Shown here piece after piece: positions 15,329 through 23,449 of a DNA stretch of 30,785 nt. Made by a program: the position numbers and the translations under genes. The notes beneath the pieces are model-generated. The model saw only the letters and a program-made list of their open reading frames with translations. It did not search any database and was not told where the DNA came from. Each line of letters starts with the position of its first letter. Within the stretch, counting starts at the first letter, position 1. This stretch comes from Candidatus Segatella violae (lineage in GTDB: Bacteria > Bacteroidota > Bacteroidia > Bacteroidales > Bacteroidaceae), in contig DJSH01000076.1 in assembly GCA_002440225.1 (NCBI GenBank), positions 310-31,094 of the forward strand. The letters run 5' to 3'.

Positions 15329-17371
15329 ATGGCAACAAAAAAGAAAACAACAGCCAAGGCTGCAGTAAAACATATTGGACTAGTGAAGAACGACCCATAT
15401 TTGGCAGACTACGAAGATGCCATACGTGGGCGCCATGAGCATGCCTTGTGGAAGATGAACCAACTCACTCATAATGGCAAGACCACCCTCAGCGATTTTG
15501 CCAATGGCTATGAATATTTCGGTCTGCACAAGACAGCGCGTGGGTGGGTGTTCCGTGAGTGGGCACCAAATGCAACCGACATCTATCTGATAGGTGACTT
15601 CAACAATTGGCAGGAAACCGAAAGGTATCGTGCCAAGAGAATAAAGGGTACTGGCAACTGGGAGCTCAAACTCTCGGAGAAAGCCTTGAAACATGGTGAC
15701 CTCTACAAGATGAAGGTTCACTGGGAAGGTGGAGAAGGAGAACGTATCCCAGCATGGGCTCAGCGAGTGGTGCAAGACGAAAAGACCAAGATATTCTCCG
15801 CTCAAGTTTGGAATCCAGCGCCTTATAAGTGGAAGAAAAAGACTTTCCGCCCCAATGTGTCTCCATTGCTCATCTATGAGTGCCACATTGGTATGGGACA
15901 AGATGCAGAAAAGGTCGGAACATACACAGAATTCAAGGAAAATGTGCTGCCACGCATCATAGCTGATGGTTACAACTGCATCCAGATTATGGCCATACAG
16001 GAGCACCCATATTATGGCTCCTTCGGCTATCATGTGAGCAGTTTCTTTGCAGCCAGCAGTCGTTTCGGTACTCCCGAAGAACTCAAGGACTTGATAGATA
16101 CAGCCCATCAAAATGGTATCACAGTCATCATGGACATCGTTCATTCACACGCTGTGAAGAATGAGGTGGAGGGATTGGGCAATTTGGCTGGCGACCCCAA
16201 CCAATATTTCTATCCGGGTGACCGACATGAGCATCCGGCTTGGGACAGTCTCTGTTTCGACTACGGCAAAGACGAAGTGATACATTTCCTCTTGAGCAAT
16301 TGTAAGTATTGGCTCAATGAATTCCATTTCGATGGTTTCCGTTTCGACGGTGTTACTTCCATGCTTTATTACAGTCATGGACTGGGTGAGGCTTTCTGCA
16401 ACTATGGAGATTATTTCAATGGTCATGAGGACGATAACGCCATTTGCTACCTTACGCTTGCCAACTGCCTGATACATGAGGTGAACAAGCATGCCATCAC
16501 CATCGCCGAGGAGGTGAGCGGAATGCCAGGCTTGGCAGCAAAGTTTGAGGATGGTGGCTATGGGTTCGACTATCGCATGGCCATGAATATCCCAGACTAT
16601 TGGATCAAGACCATCAAGGAACTGAAGGATGAGGACTGGAAGCCATCCAGCATTTTCTGGGAAGTGAAGAACCGTCGTAGCGACGAGAAGACTATCTCAT
16701 ATTGCGAGAGTCACGACCAAGCCTTGGTGGGTGACAAGACTATTATCTTCCGACTGATAGATGCCGACATGTACTGGCATTTCAAGAAAGGAGATGAAAA
16801 CGACAAGGTGCATCGAGGTATTGCTTTGCACAAGATGATACGTCTCGTCACGGCCTCCACGATCAATGGTGGCTACCTCAACTTCATGGGCAATGAATTC
16901 GGACACCCGGAATGGATAGATTTCCCTCGCGAAGGCAATGGCTGGAGTTATAAGTATGCCCGTAGGCAATGGAACCTGGTAGACAATCATGATTTGTGCT
17001 ACCACTACTTAGGCGACTTTGACAAGGCTATGCTCAAGACCATTAAGAGTGAAAAGAACTTTAACAAGACACCAGTTGTGGAAATCTGGCATAATGACGG
17101 CGACCAAATACTCGCTTACATGAGAGGCGACTTGCTCTTCGTGTTCAATTTCTCGCCAACCCGCTCGTTTACCGATTATGGTTTCCTTGTTCCAACGGGA
17201 GCCTATAGTGTGGTGCTCGACACCGACAACAAGGATTATGGTGGCAATGGCTTGAATGACGACAAGATGACTCATATCACAACCTACGACCCTCTCTATG
17301 TGAACGATCGCAAGGAGTGGCTGAAGCTATACTTGCCAGCACGCACGGCAATGGTGCTGAAAAAAAATTAA
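15329..17371 (+). CDS. glgB: 1,4-alpha-glucan (glycogen) branching enzyme, GH13
   Basis: This 680-residue enzyme cuts alpha-1,4 glucan chains and rejoins them by alpha-1,6 links in glycogen synthesis. It has an N-terminal CBM48 region (about 60-150, with FREWAPNATDIYLIGDFNNW), a GH13 barrel and a C-terminal beta domain. Catalytic residues are D340 (FDGFRFDGVTSM), E394 (IAEEVSGMP) and D463 (ESHDQ). The motifs match the eukaryote-like GH13_8 branch rather than the GH13_9 form of E. coli. It is cytoplasmic and not visibly exported. No other glycogen gene is in the window. A short Lys/Thr-rich N-terminus precedes the conserved part. Confidence 0.95.
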   Translation: MATKKKTTAKAAVKHIGLVKNDPYLADYEDAIRGRHEHALWKMNQLTHNGKTTLSDFANGYEYFGLHKTARGWVFREWAPNATDIYLIGDFNNWQETERYRAKRIKGTGNWELKLSEKALKHGDLYKMKVHWEGGEGERIPAWAQRVVQDEKTKIFSAQVWNPAPYKWKKKTFRPNVSPLLIYECHIGMGQDAEKVGTYTEFKENVLPRIIADGYNCIQIMAIQEHPYYGSFGYHVSSFFAASSRFGTPEELKDLIDTAHQNGITVIMDIVHSHAVKNEVEGLGNLAGDPNQYFYPGDRHEHPAWDSLCFDYGKDEVIHFLLSNCKYWLNEFHFDGFRFDGVTSMLYYSHGLGEAFCNYGDYFNGHEDDNAICYLTLANCLIHEVNKHAITIAEEVSGMPGLAAKFEDGGYGFDYRMAMNIPDYWIKTIKELKDEDWKPSSIFWEVKNRRSDEKTISYCESHDQALVGDKTIIFRLIDADMYWHFKKGDENDKVHRGIALHKMIRLVTASTINGGYLNFMGNEFGHPEWIDFPREGNGWSYKYARRQWNLVDNHDLCYHYLGDFDKAMLKTIKSEKNFNKTPVVEIWHNDGDQILAYMRGDLLFVFNFSPTRSFTDYGFLVPTGAYSVVLDTDNKDYGGNGLNDDKMTHITTYDPLYVNDRKEWLKLYLPARTAMVLKKN

Positions 17372-17382
17372 TGAATTGATTT

Positions 17383-18492
17383 ATGGAAACAAGAAAGAAT
17401 AGCACGACGAAGATGCAAATCGCCTGCGCTATCATCTTTATTACTTTTACTTACGTCTACCTGGCTTATTACCAGGCAGACGTATTGGCTGTGGCGCAAC
17501 ATGTGTTGTCGGGCGGTATGACCGACTACAGCTATGCATTTGCGCCATTTCTCATCACTCTCGTATTCTTCCTGCTTCAAGTGGGAGCGTACGCACTTAC
17601 CCGTGTGAAACGACGTTTCCACGGGCTTACTTATTTTCCATCGTTTCTCTTCCTGGCGATGATTACCGACATCCCAAACAACATCGACGTACATCATTCT
17701 CTGGGAGCGTGGTGGGTTGTCATTCCGCTGGGGCTCATCCTGTGGGGCGGCATTATGTGGGTTGCCCGTCAGTTGGAACCGATGGAGACGGAACCACACA
17801 GCTATGGTTGGTTCTCACGATACATGTGGCTCAACATCTTGCAAATGTTGGTCATGGCGATATTGGTAATCTTCATCTCCAGTAGCGACCGTTTGTTCCA
17901 CGAACGTATGAAAATGGAACATCTGATGAAAGAAAAACAGTATGAAAAAGCCCTCCAAGTGGGGCGCAACTCATTGCAAACAGATTCTTCGCTCACCATG
18001 TTGCGCATTGCTAGTCTCAACGGAACCGGCAAATTGGGCAGTCAGCTCTTCACTTATCCTCTAATAGGTGGTAGCAAGGCGATGATGCCAGACAGCGTGA
18101 CCGTGAAAGCCTTGATGTGGAAGGCTCCTAAATGGATGCAGAAACCATCGTCATGGATGCAGCAACATCATCTGAAATATCGCATTCCTGCCGACTACCA
18201 GTTGTGTGCTTTGCTCCTTGACAAGAAGTTAGACCAATTTGTTGGCATGCTTGGGAAATATTATCGGCTCGACTCGCCAAAAATGCCTACACATTACAAA
18301 GAGGCGTTGGTTCTCTATACTCACAGGCGCAGCAAGCCTCGCTTCATATATCATGACAATGTGATGGATGCCGACTTTCAGGATTTTCAGCAGATGGAGC
18401 ATAAGTATTCCAATCCGGTAGAGCAGCAGAATGCCATTCGTGACACCTATGGCAACACCTATTGGTATTATTATGAATATGGAAATAGATAG
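17383..18492 (+). CDS. Multi-pass membrane protein of unknown function
   Basis: This 369-residue protein has about five hydrophobic segments (roughly 11-33, 50-72, 80-97, 107-127 and 144-165), followed by a soluble part of about 200 residues. The soluble part starts with a helical stretch, KMEHLMKEKQYEKALQVGR, that looks like a single TPR-type unit, and ends in a Tyr-rich tail (YWYYYEYG). I do not recognise the family with confidence; it could be related to DUF6057-type Bacteroidetes membrane proteins. It starts 11 bases after glgB ends, and the exported TPR protein follows after 11 bases. The pairing with that protein is its most informative feature. Confidence 0.75.
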   Translation: METRKNSTTKMQIACAIIFITFTYVYLAYYQADVLAVAQHVLSGGMTDYSYAFAPFLITLVFFLLQVGAYALTRVKRRFHGLTYFPSFLFLAMITDIPNNIDVHHSLGAWWVVIPLGLILWGGIMWVARQLEPMETEPHSYGWFSRYMWLNILQMLVMAILVIFISSSDRLFHERMKMEHLMKEKQYEKALQVGRNSLQTDSSLTMLRIASLNGTGKLGSQLFTYPLIGGSKAMMPDSVTVKALMWKAPKWMQKPSSWMQQHHLKYRIPADYQLCALLLDKKLDQFVGMLGKYYRLDSPKMPTHYKEALVLYTHRRSKPRFIYHDNVMDADFQDFQQMEHKYSNPVEQQNAIRDTYGNTYWYYYEYGNR

Positions 18493-18503
18493 AGTGAAGT
18501 GGT

Positions 18504-19730
18504 ATGAAATATAGGTTTATCAGACAGATAGTAGAATTTGTTGCAGTTTTCGTTCTGATGATCCCAACGCCGATGTTGGGGCAGAAGAAAGAAATCATGG
18601 CAGCCAAAGATTTAGTCAAGGCGGGTAAGAACCTCGACCAGGCAGAGGCGAGCATGCGCAAGCTATTGACTGACTCGGTCAACCGTAGCAACAAGAAAAT
18701 CTGGAGCATTCTCTTTGAGTCGGTTCGCAAGCAGTATGAGCAAGGTAACGAGAAACTGTATCTCAAGCAAAGTTATGATACGGCCCAGTTGTTTAACGCA
18801 ACCCTTGAGCTTTTTACCATAGCAAAGGACTTGGATGCTGTAGAGATGATTCCCGATAAGAAGAGAAAAATGGAGTTCGCCTTCCGAAAGGAACATGCCG
18901 AATACCTGAACAAGATTCGTCCGAATCTCTATAATGGTGGCACATGGTTCATAAGAAAGCAAAAGTATGCAGATGCCTACAAGTTCTTCGACCAATATAT
19001 AGATTGTGCCAGCTTGCCTATGTTTCAAGCCTATAAGTATGGACAAAAGGACACCCACCTACCTACGGCTGCCTACTGGGCGGTCTACTGCGGCTATAAG
19101 ATGAAGGACGCAAAGGCAACCTTGCACCATTCATATGAGGCACTCAAAGACACGACGCATTACAACTACATGTTGCAATACCTCGCCGAAACGTACAAGC
19201 TCGACAAAGACACAGCTCGATATGAATCCACGCTGAGGGAGGGTTTTGATAGGGCTCCGAAGTTCCCGTTCTTCTTTCCTCGATTGGTTGAGTTTTATTC
19301 CGACGGCAACAAGCCAGACTCCGCTCTCGTCATCGCCGACAGGGCTCTTCAGATAGCCCCCAACAATGACATCTATCTGTTTACGAAGGGTACCATATTG
19401 CTGAATATGGGTGACTACAAACGTTGCATCGAAGTGAGCAAAAAGGCGATTGAGGTGAACGATAGTTTGGCGGGGGCTTACTACAATGTAGGCTTGGCTT
19501 ATTTCAATCAGGCTGTAGAGCTGGACAAGAACACGCAGCTTACGCGTATGAAGCACGACGAAATCAACAAGCTCTATAAGAGTGCCTTGCCCTATCTGGA
19601 GAAATATCGCAAGTTGGCTCCCGACAAGCAAGACCAGTGGGCTTTGCCTCTCTATACCATTTACCTGAACCTGAACATGGGGAAGGAATTCGACGAGATA
19701 GACAAATTGATAAACCAAAGAAAGAAATAA
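18504..19730 (+). CDS. Exported TPR-repeat protein
   Basis: This 408-residue protein begins with a basic N-terminus, a hydrophobic stretch (about 9-24) and a probable cleavage near LGQ at 25-27, so it is likely exported. The rest is helical. Recognisable TPR units lie at about 270-345, for example PDSALVIADRALQIAPNND and GDYKRCIEVSKKAIEVND, and less regular ones lie before and after. It lacks a lipobox cysteine and is probably periplasmic. It follows the multi-pass membrane protein by 11 bases, and the two may form a complex in which the TPR rod sits outside the inner membrane. The helicase gene follows after 23 bases. Confidence 0.8.
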   Translation: MKYRFIRQIVEFVAVFVLMIPTPMLGQKKEIMAAKDLVKAGKNLDQAEASMRKLLTDSVNRSNKKIWSILFESVRKQYEQGNEKLYLKQSYDTAQLFNATLELFTIAKDLDAVEMIPDKKRKMEFAFRKEHAEYLNKIRPNLYNGGTWFIRKQKYADAYKFFDQYIDCASLPMFQAYKYGQKDTHLPTAAYWAVYCGYKMKDAKATLHHSYEALKDTTHYNYMLQYLAETYKLDKDTARYESTLREGFDRAPKFPFFFPRLVEFYSDGNKPDSALVIADRALQIAPNNDIYLFTKGTILLNMGDYKRCIEVSKKAIEVNDSLAGAYYNVGLAYFNQAVELDKNTQLTRMKHDEINKLYKSALPYLEKYRKLAPDKQDQWALPLYTIYLNLNMGKEFDEIDKLINQRKK

Positions 19731-19753
19731 CGCAGATTATCGAAGGTGTAAGC

Positions 19754-21109
19754 ATGAATACATCGGTTGGTTCTCAGCAAATAATAGTAGACACAATGAT
19801 AGATAGAATATTAGATAAATTGGGCATTCAGCTCAACGATATGCAGCAGGATTCTTTGAATGCAATCTTGCATAGCGACAAGGATGTAGTGGTGCTTTCT
19901 CCTACCGGAAGTGGAAAGACATTGGCTTATCTCTTGCCTCTCACACAACTCATCGATCCTGATGATGACAACCCACAGGCCATCGTTGTTACTCCAGGAA
20001 GAGAGCTGGCTCTCCAGTCGGCCACTGTTTTGAAGAGCATGGGTAGTGGTTTGCGGGCGATGGCATGTTATGGCGGTCGTGCAACGATGGACGAACATCG
20101 GGTGATGAAGCAAGTGCGCCCGCAAATCGTCTTCGGTACCCCAGGCCGACTCAACGACCATTTGAACAAGGGCAACTTGTCGCCTTATCACATCAAGTAT
20201 CTCGTCATCGACGAATTCGACAAGTGTCTGGAGATGGGATTCCAAGATGAGATGAGCCTACTCATCGACTCTCTCAAAGGCCTGCGGCGCCATTTCTTGC
20301 TCTCTGCTACCGAAGCCGAGGAAATACCTTGCTTTGTGCACATGGGTAGGGTCGACAAGATAGATTATCGCATGAACGAGGAACAGGTTCCCGAGCGCAT
20401 ACATATATATAAGGTGGAGAGCCCGGTGAAAGACAAGTTGGAAAGCCTCTCTCTTTTGCTCAGAAGCTTGGGGGATAGTAGCACTATCGTGTTCCTCAAC
20501 TATCGCGACAGTGTAGAACGCACCAACAATTATCTTGTGGAGCAAGGTTTCACCACCTCTTTCTTCCATGGTGGCTTGGAACAGAAGCAACGAGAAGCCT
20601 CCCTCTATCGTTTCAGCAATGGCAGTGCCAATATCCTTGTCAGCACCGACCTCGCCTCAAGAGGTCTCGACATTCCCGACATCGACAACATCATCCACTA
20701 CCATTTGCCAGAGAGTGAAGACGGATATATTCATAGAGTGGGGCGTACCGCTCGTTGGGAGGCTCAGGGCAAGGCATTTTTCTTGTTGGGTCCAGGCGAA
20801 GAAATCCCAACCTATGTTGATGCGGAGGTCGAGAATTATGAAATTCCAGCAGAACTTCCTGCGCCTGCCAAGCCAAAGATGGCTACTATATATATAGGTA
20901 AAGGCAAGAAGGATAAGATAAGCAAGGGCGACATCCTCGGATTTCTGTGCAAGAAGGGTGGTCTCAAGTCTTCCGACATCGGCAAGATAGATGTCAACGA
21001 CCGATACGCTTATGCCGCCATCTCGCGTCCTCGACTTCGTGAAGTGCTCAACAATGTGAAGGGAGAAAAGATCAAGGGCGTGAAAACGATAGTCGAGGCT
21101 GTCAGGTAA
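19754..21109 (+). CDS. DEAD-box RNA helicase with a DbpA-type RNA-binding domain
   Basis: This 451-residue ATP-dependent RNA helicase has motif I SPTGSGKT (49-56), Ia TPGRELALQ, motif II as DEFD (153-156) instead of DEAD, motif III SAT (184-186), motif V STDLASRGLDIPD and motif VI HRVGRTAR (327-334). Residues about 376-450 resemble the DbpA RNA-binding domain, which in E. coli binds 23S rRNA hairpin 92, so a role in 50S assembly is likely. I use the ATG at 19754; the open frame further upstream overlaps the preceding gene. Motif Ia is TPGRELA rather than PTRELA. It is cytoplasmic and sits at the end of the glgB-side gene run. Confidence 0.9.
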   Translation: MNTSVGSQQIIVDTMIDRILDKLGIQLNDMQQDSLNAILHSDKDVVVLSPTGSGKTLAYLLPLTQLIDPDDDNPQAIVVTPGRELALQSATVLKSMGSGLRAMACYGGRATMDEHRVMKQVRPQIVFGTPGRLNDHLNKGNLSPYHIKYLVIDEFDKCLEMGFQDEMSLLIDSLKGLRRHFLLSATEAEEIPCFVHMGRVDKIDYRMNEEQVPERIHIYKVESPVKDKLESLSLLLRSLGDSSTIVFLNYRDSVERTNNYLVEQGFTTSFFHGGLEQKQREASLYRFSNGSANILVSTDLASRGLDIPDIDNIIHYHLPESEDGYIHRVGRTARWEAQGKAFFLLGPGEEIPTYVDAEVENYEIPAELPAPAKPKMATIYIGKGKKDKISKGDILGFLCKKGGLKSSDIGKIDVNDRYAYAAISRPRLREVLNNVKGEKIKGVKTIVEAVR

Positions 21110-21124
21110 GAAAGTATTAAAAGG

Positions 21125-21149
21125 AGCATAAATATGCAGATATTATGCT
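21125..21149 (+). terminator. Weak hairpin after the helicase gene
   Basis: AGCATAA and TTATGCT form a perfect 7-bp stem around an 11-base loop. No T-run follows directly, so it is at best a weak or factor-dependent terminator. Confidence 0.3.
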
Positions 21150-21206
21150 AAAATGACTGACATAATGAAAGTTTTTTGCTCAAAAGGCTAAAAATGTGCA
21201 GAAATA

Positions 21207-21238
21207 TTTGGTAGTTTCAAATAAAAAGTGTAATTTCG
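21207..21238 (+). promoter_or_regulatory. Bacteroidetes-type promoter for serC
   Basis: TTTG at 21207-21210, a 20-base spacer, and TAATTTCG at 21231-21238, one base off the TAnnTTTG consensus. The serC ATG is at 21273. Confidence 0.65.
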
Positions 21239-21272
21239 CAGTCGTATTTTAAAACTTAAATAATTATACAAG

Positions 21273-22343
21273 ATGAAGAAGTACAATTTTAACGCAGGTC
21301 CATCAATGCTTCCACGCGAAGTGATTGAGAACACAGCAAAGCAGATTTTGGATTTTAATGGTTCAGGTCTTTCATTGATGGAAATCAGCCACCGTGCTAA
21401 GGATTTCCAGCCAGTAGTTGACGAGGCAGTCTCCCTCTTCAAGGAGTTGCTCGACATCCCTGAGGGTTATTCCGTTATCTTCCTTGGTGGTGGTGCGTCC
21501 CTGCAGTTTATGCAGATTCCTGCCAACTTCCTCATCAAGAAGGCTGCCTACGTAAATTCTGGCACTTGGGCTAAGAAGGCTATGAAAGAGGCAAAGCATT
21601 TTGGTGAGGTCGTGGAGATCGCATCATCGTCCGACGCCAACTACACTTTCTATCCTCAGTTCGAGGGCAAGGAACCAGCCGACGCCGACTACCTCCACAT
21701 CACTTCCAACAACACCATCTATGGTACAGAGTTGCGTCGTGATCCAGACGTGAAGATTCCTTTGATTGCGGATATGAGTTCCGACATCATGAGCCGTCCT
21801 GTGGATGTATCTAAGTACACTGCCATCTACGCTGGTGCACAGAAGAACCTCTCCATGGCAGGTGTTACCGTCATCGTCGTGAAAGACGACATGTTGGGCA
21901 AGGCTCCACGTGAGTTGCCTACAATGATAGACTATCGCACCCATGTAGACAAGGGCAGCATGTTCAACACTCCTCCAGTGGTTCCTATCTATAGTTTGAT
22001 GGAGAACCTTCGCTGGTTGAAGGCTCATGGCGGTGTCGAGGCTGCCGACAAGCGTGCTCATGAGCGTGCTGATGTGCTTTATGCTGAGATCGACCGCAAC
22101 AAGCTCTTCAAGGGTACGGTTGAGGAAGCATCTCGCTCTTTGATGAACATCTGCTTCGTCATGAACGATGAATACAAGGACCTCGAAAAGCCATTCCTCG
22201 ACTTTGCTACAGAGCGTGGCATGGTAGGTGTCAAAGGTCACCGTTCTGTTGGTGGCTTCCGTGCAAGCTGCTACAATGCACAGACCATGGAGGGCGTTCA
22301 GGCTCTCGTCAAGGCTATGCAGGACTTCGAGGCACAGCATTAA
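21273..22343 (+). CDS. serC: Phosphoserine aminotransferase
   Basis: This 356-residue PLP-dependent enzyme converts 3-phosphohydroxypyruvate and glutamate to phosphoserine and 2-oxoglutarate. It may also serve the pyridoxine pathway. The N-terminus YNFNAGPSMLP, the motif EISHRAKDF, and the PLP lysine K191 in YAGAQKNLSMAG are characteristic. GHRSVGGFRAS near the C-terminus contributes phosphate binding. Length matches the family. It has its own promoter and is followed by serA after a 105-base gap that holds a long inverted repeat. Together with serA it gives the first two serine-biosynthetic steps. Confidence 0.97.
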   Translation: MKKYNFNAGPSMLPREVIENTAKQILDFNGSGLSLMEISHRAKDFQPVVDEAVSLFKELLDIPEGYSVIFLGGGASLQFMQIPANFLIKKAAYVNSGTWAKKAMKEAKHFGEVVEIASSSDANYTFYPQFEGKEPADADYLHITSNNTIYGTELRRDPDVKIPLIADMSSDIMSRPVDVSKYTAIYAGAQKNLSMAGVTVIVVKDDMLGKAPRELPTMIDYRTHVDKGSMFNTPPVVPIYSLMENLRWLKAHGGVEAADKRAHERADVLYAEIDRNKLFKGTVEEASRSLMNICFVMNDEYKDLEKPFLDFATERGMVGVKGHRSVGGFRASCYNAQTMEGVQALVKAMQDFEAQH

Positions 22344-22362
22344 TTGTTATATAAAATAGCAT

Positions 22363-22423
22363 CTTCTCTTCGGGTACCGCCATGACTCGTCTTATCCCGC
22401 TCTAGCGGTACCATTTTAAGAAG
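22363..22423 (+). other. Inverted repeat between serC and serA
   Basis: GGTACCGC at 22373-22380 and GCGGTACC at 22405-22412 form a perfect 8-bp stem around a 24-base loop. CTTCT and AGAAG just outside can extend it across an unpaired stretch. No T-run follows. It could be an mRNA processing or regulatory element in the serC-serA transcript. Confidence 0.55.
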
Positions 22424-22448
22424 TAATAAAACTATACGATAAAAGAAT

Positions 22449-23366
22449 ATGAAAGTATTAGTTGCAACAGAAAAGCCTTTCGCAGCAGCTGCTGTCCAGG
22501 GCATCAAGAAAGAAGTAGAGGGAGCAGGCAACGAACTCGTGCTGCTCGAAAAATATACAGACAAAGCCCAGTTGCTCGACGCCGTTAAGGATGCCGATGC
22601 GATGATTATCCGTTCTGACAAGGTGGATGCAGAGGTGCTCGACGCTTCCAAGAACTTGAAGATTGTGGTACGTGCAGGTGCAGGTTATGACAACATCGAC
22701 TTGGCTGCCGCTACAGCTCATAAGGTTGTGGCTGAGAACACTCCAGGTCAAAACTCCAATGCCGTAGCCGAGTTGGTTTTCGGCTTGTTGGTGTTTGCCA
22801 TTCGTAATTTCTACAATGGCAAAGCTGGTTCAGAGTTGAAGGGCAAGAAATTGGGTATCTTGGCATTTGGTAACGTGGGGCGCAACGTGGCTCGCATCGC
22901 CAAGGGATTCGGCATGGAAGTATCTGCTTACGATGCATTCTGTCCTGCCGATGTCATCGAGGCTGCTGGTGTTCATGCAGCTAAGAGCCAGGACGAGTTG
23001 TTCCAGACCAACGACATCGTTTCTCTCCACATCCCTGCTACTCCTGAGACCGTGAAGAGCATCGACTACAAGACCGTCAACCAGTTGCCTAAAGGTGGCA
23101 TCCTCATCAACACCGCCCGCAAGGAGGTAATCAATGAGCCAGAGCTCTTGAAACTTCTCGCCGACCGTGAGGACTTGAAGTTCATCACCGACATCAAGCC
23201 TGATGCCGATGCCGACTTCGCTAAGTTCGAGGGGCGCTATTTCTCTACACCTAAGAAGATGGGTGCGCAGACAGCCGAGGCCAACATCAATGCAGGTATT
23301 GCTGCAGCCAAGCAAATCAATGCCTTCTTCAAGGACGGCTGCACCAAGTTCCAAGTAAACAAGTAA
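22449..23366 (+). CDS. serA: D-3-phosphoglycerate dehydrogenase, short form without ACT domain
   Basis: This 305-residue NAD-dependent enzyme oxidises 3-phosphoglycerate, the first step of serine synthesis. The nucleotide-binding loop is AFGNVGR (139-145), with Ala where Gly is usual. The substrate arginine R224 is in NTARKE. The C-terminal motif reads STPKKMGAQTAEAN, so the catalytic His of the TPH motif is replaced by K269. The Glu that normally pairs with it is not found either. This Lys-type, ACT-less form is, as I recall, shared by Bacteroides and Entamoeba enzymes. Without an ACT domain the usual serine feedback site is missing. A terminator at 23382-23431 follows. Confidence 0.94.
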   Translation: MKVLVATEKPFAAAAVQGIKKEVEGAGNELVLLEKYTDKAQLLDAVKDADAMIIRSDKVDAEVLDASKNLKIVVRAGAGYDNIDLAAATAHKVVAENTPGQNSNAVAELVFGLLVFAIRNFYNGKAGSELKGKKLGILAFGNVGRNVARIAKGFGMEVSAYDAFCPADVIEAAGVHAAKSQDELFQTNDIVSLHIPATPETVKSIDYKTVNQLPKGGILINTARKEVINEPELLKLLADREDLKFITDIKPDADADFAKFEGRYFSTPKKMGAQTAEANINAGIAAAKQINAFFKDGCTKFQVNK

Positions 23367-23381
23367 CCGATAAATAATAAG

Positions 23382-23431
23382 AAAAGCTCATGAAGGGTGC
23401 TTTTGTTGAAGTGCTCTTCGTGGGCTTTTTT
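23382..23431 (+). terminator. Rho-independent terminator between serA and the DUF1015 gene
   Basis: AAAAGCTCATGAAG pairs with CTTCGTGGGCTTTT, including G-T pairs, around a loop, followed by a T-run. It ends only 18 bases before the DUF1015 ATG. The hairpin could instead attenuate rather than fully stop transcription. Confidence 0.75.
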
Positions 23432-23449
23432 GCTTAAACCCCAAATAGT

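Noticed and set aside
22363..22423. Insertion-sequence or mobile-element end at the GGTACC arms
   Set aside because: There is no transposase, no target duplication and no second copy in the window. The arms flank only 24 bases.
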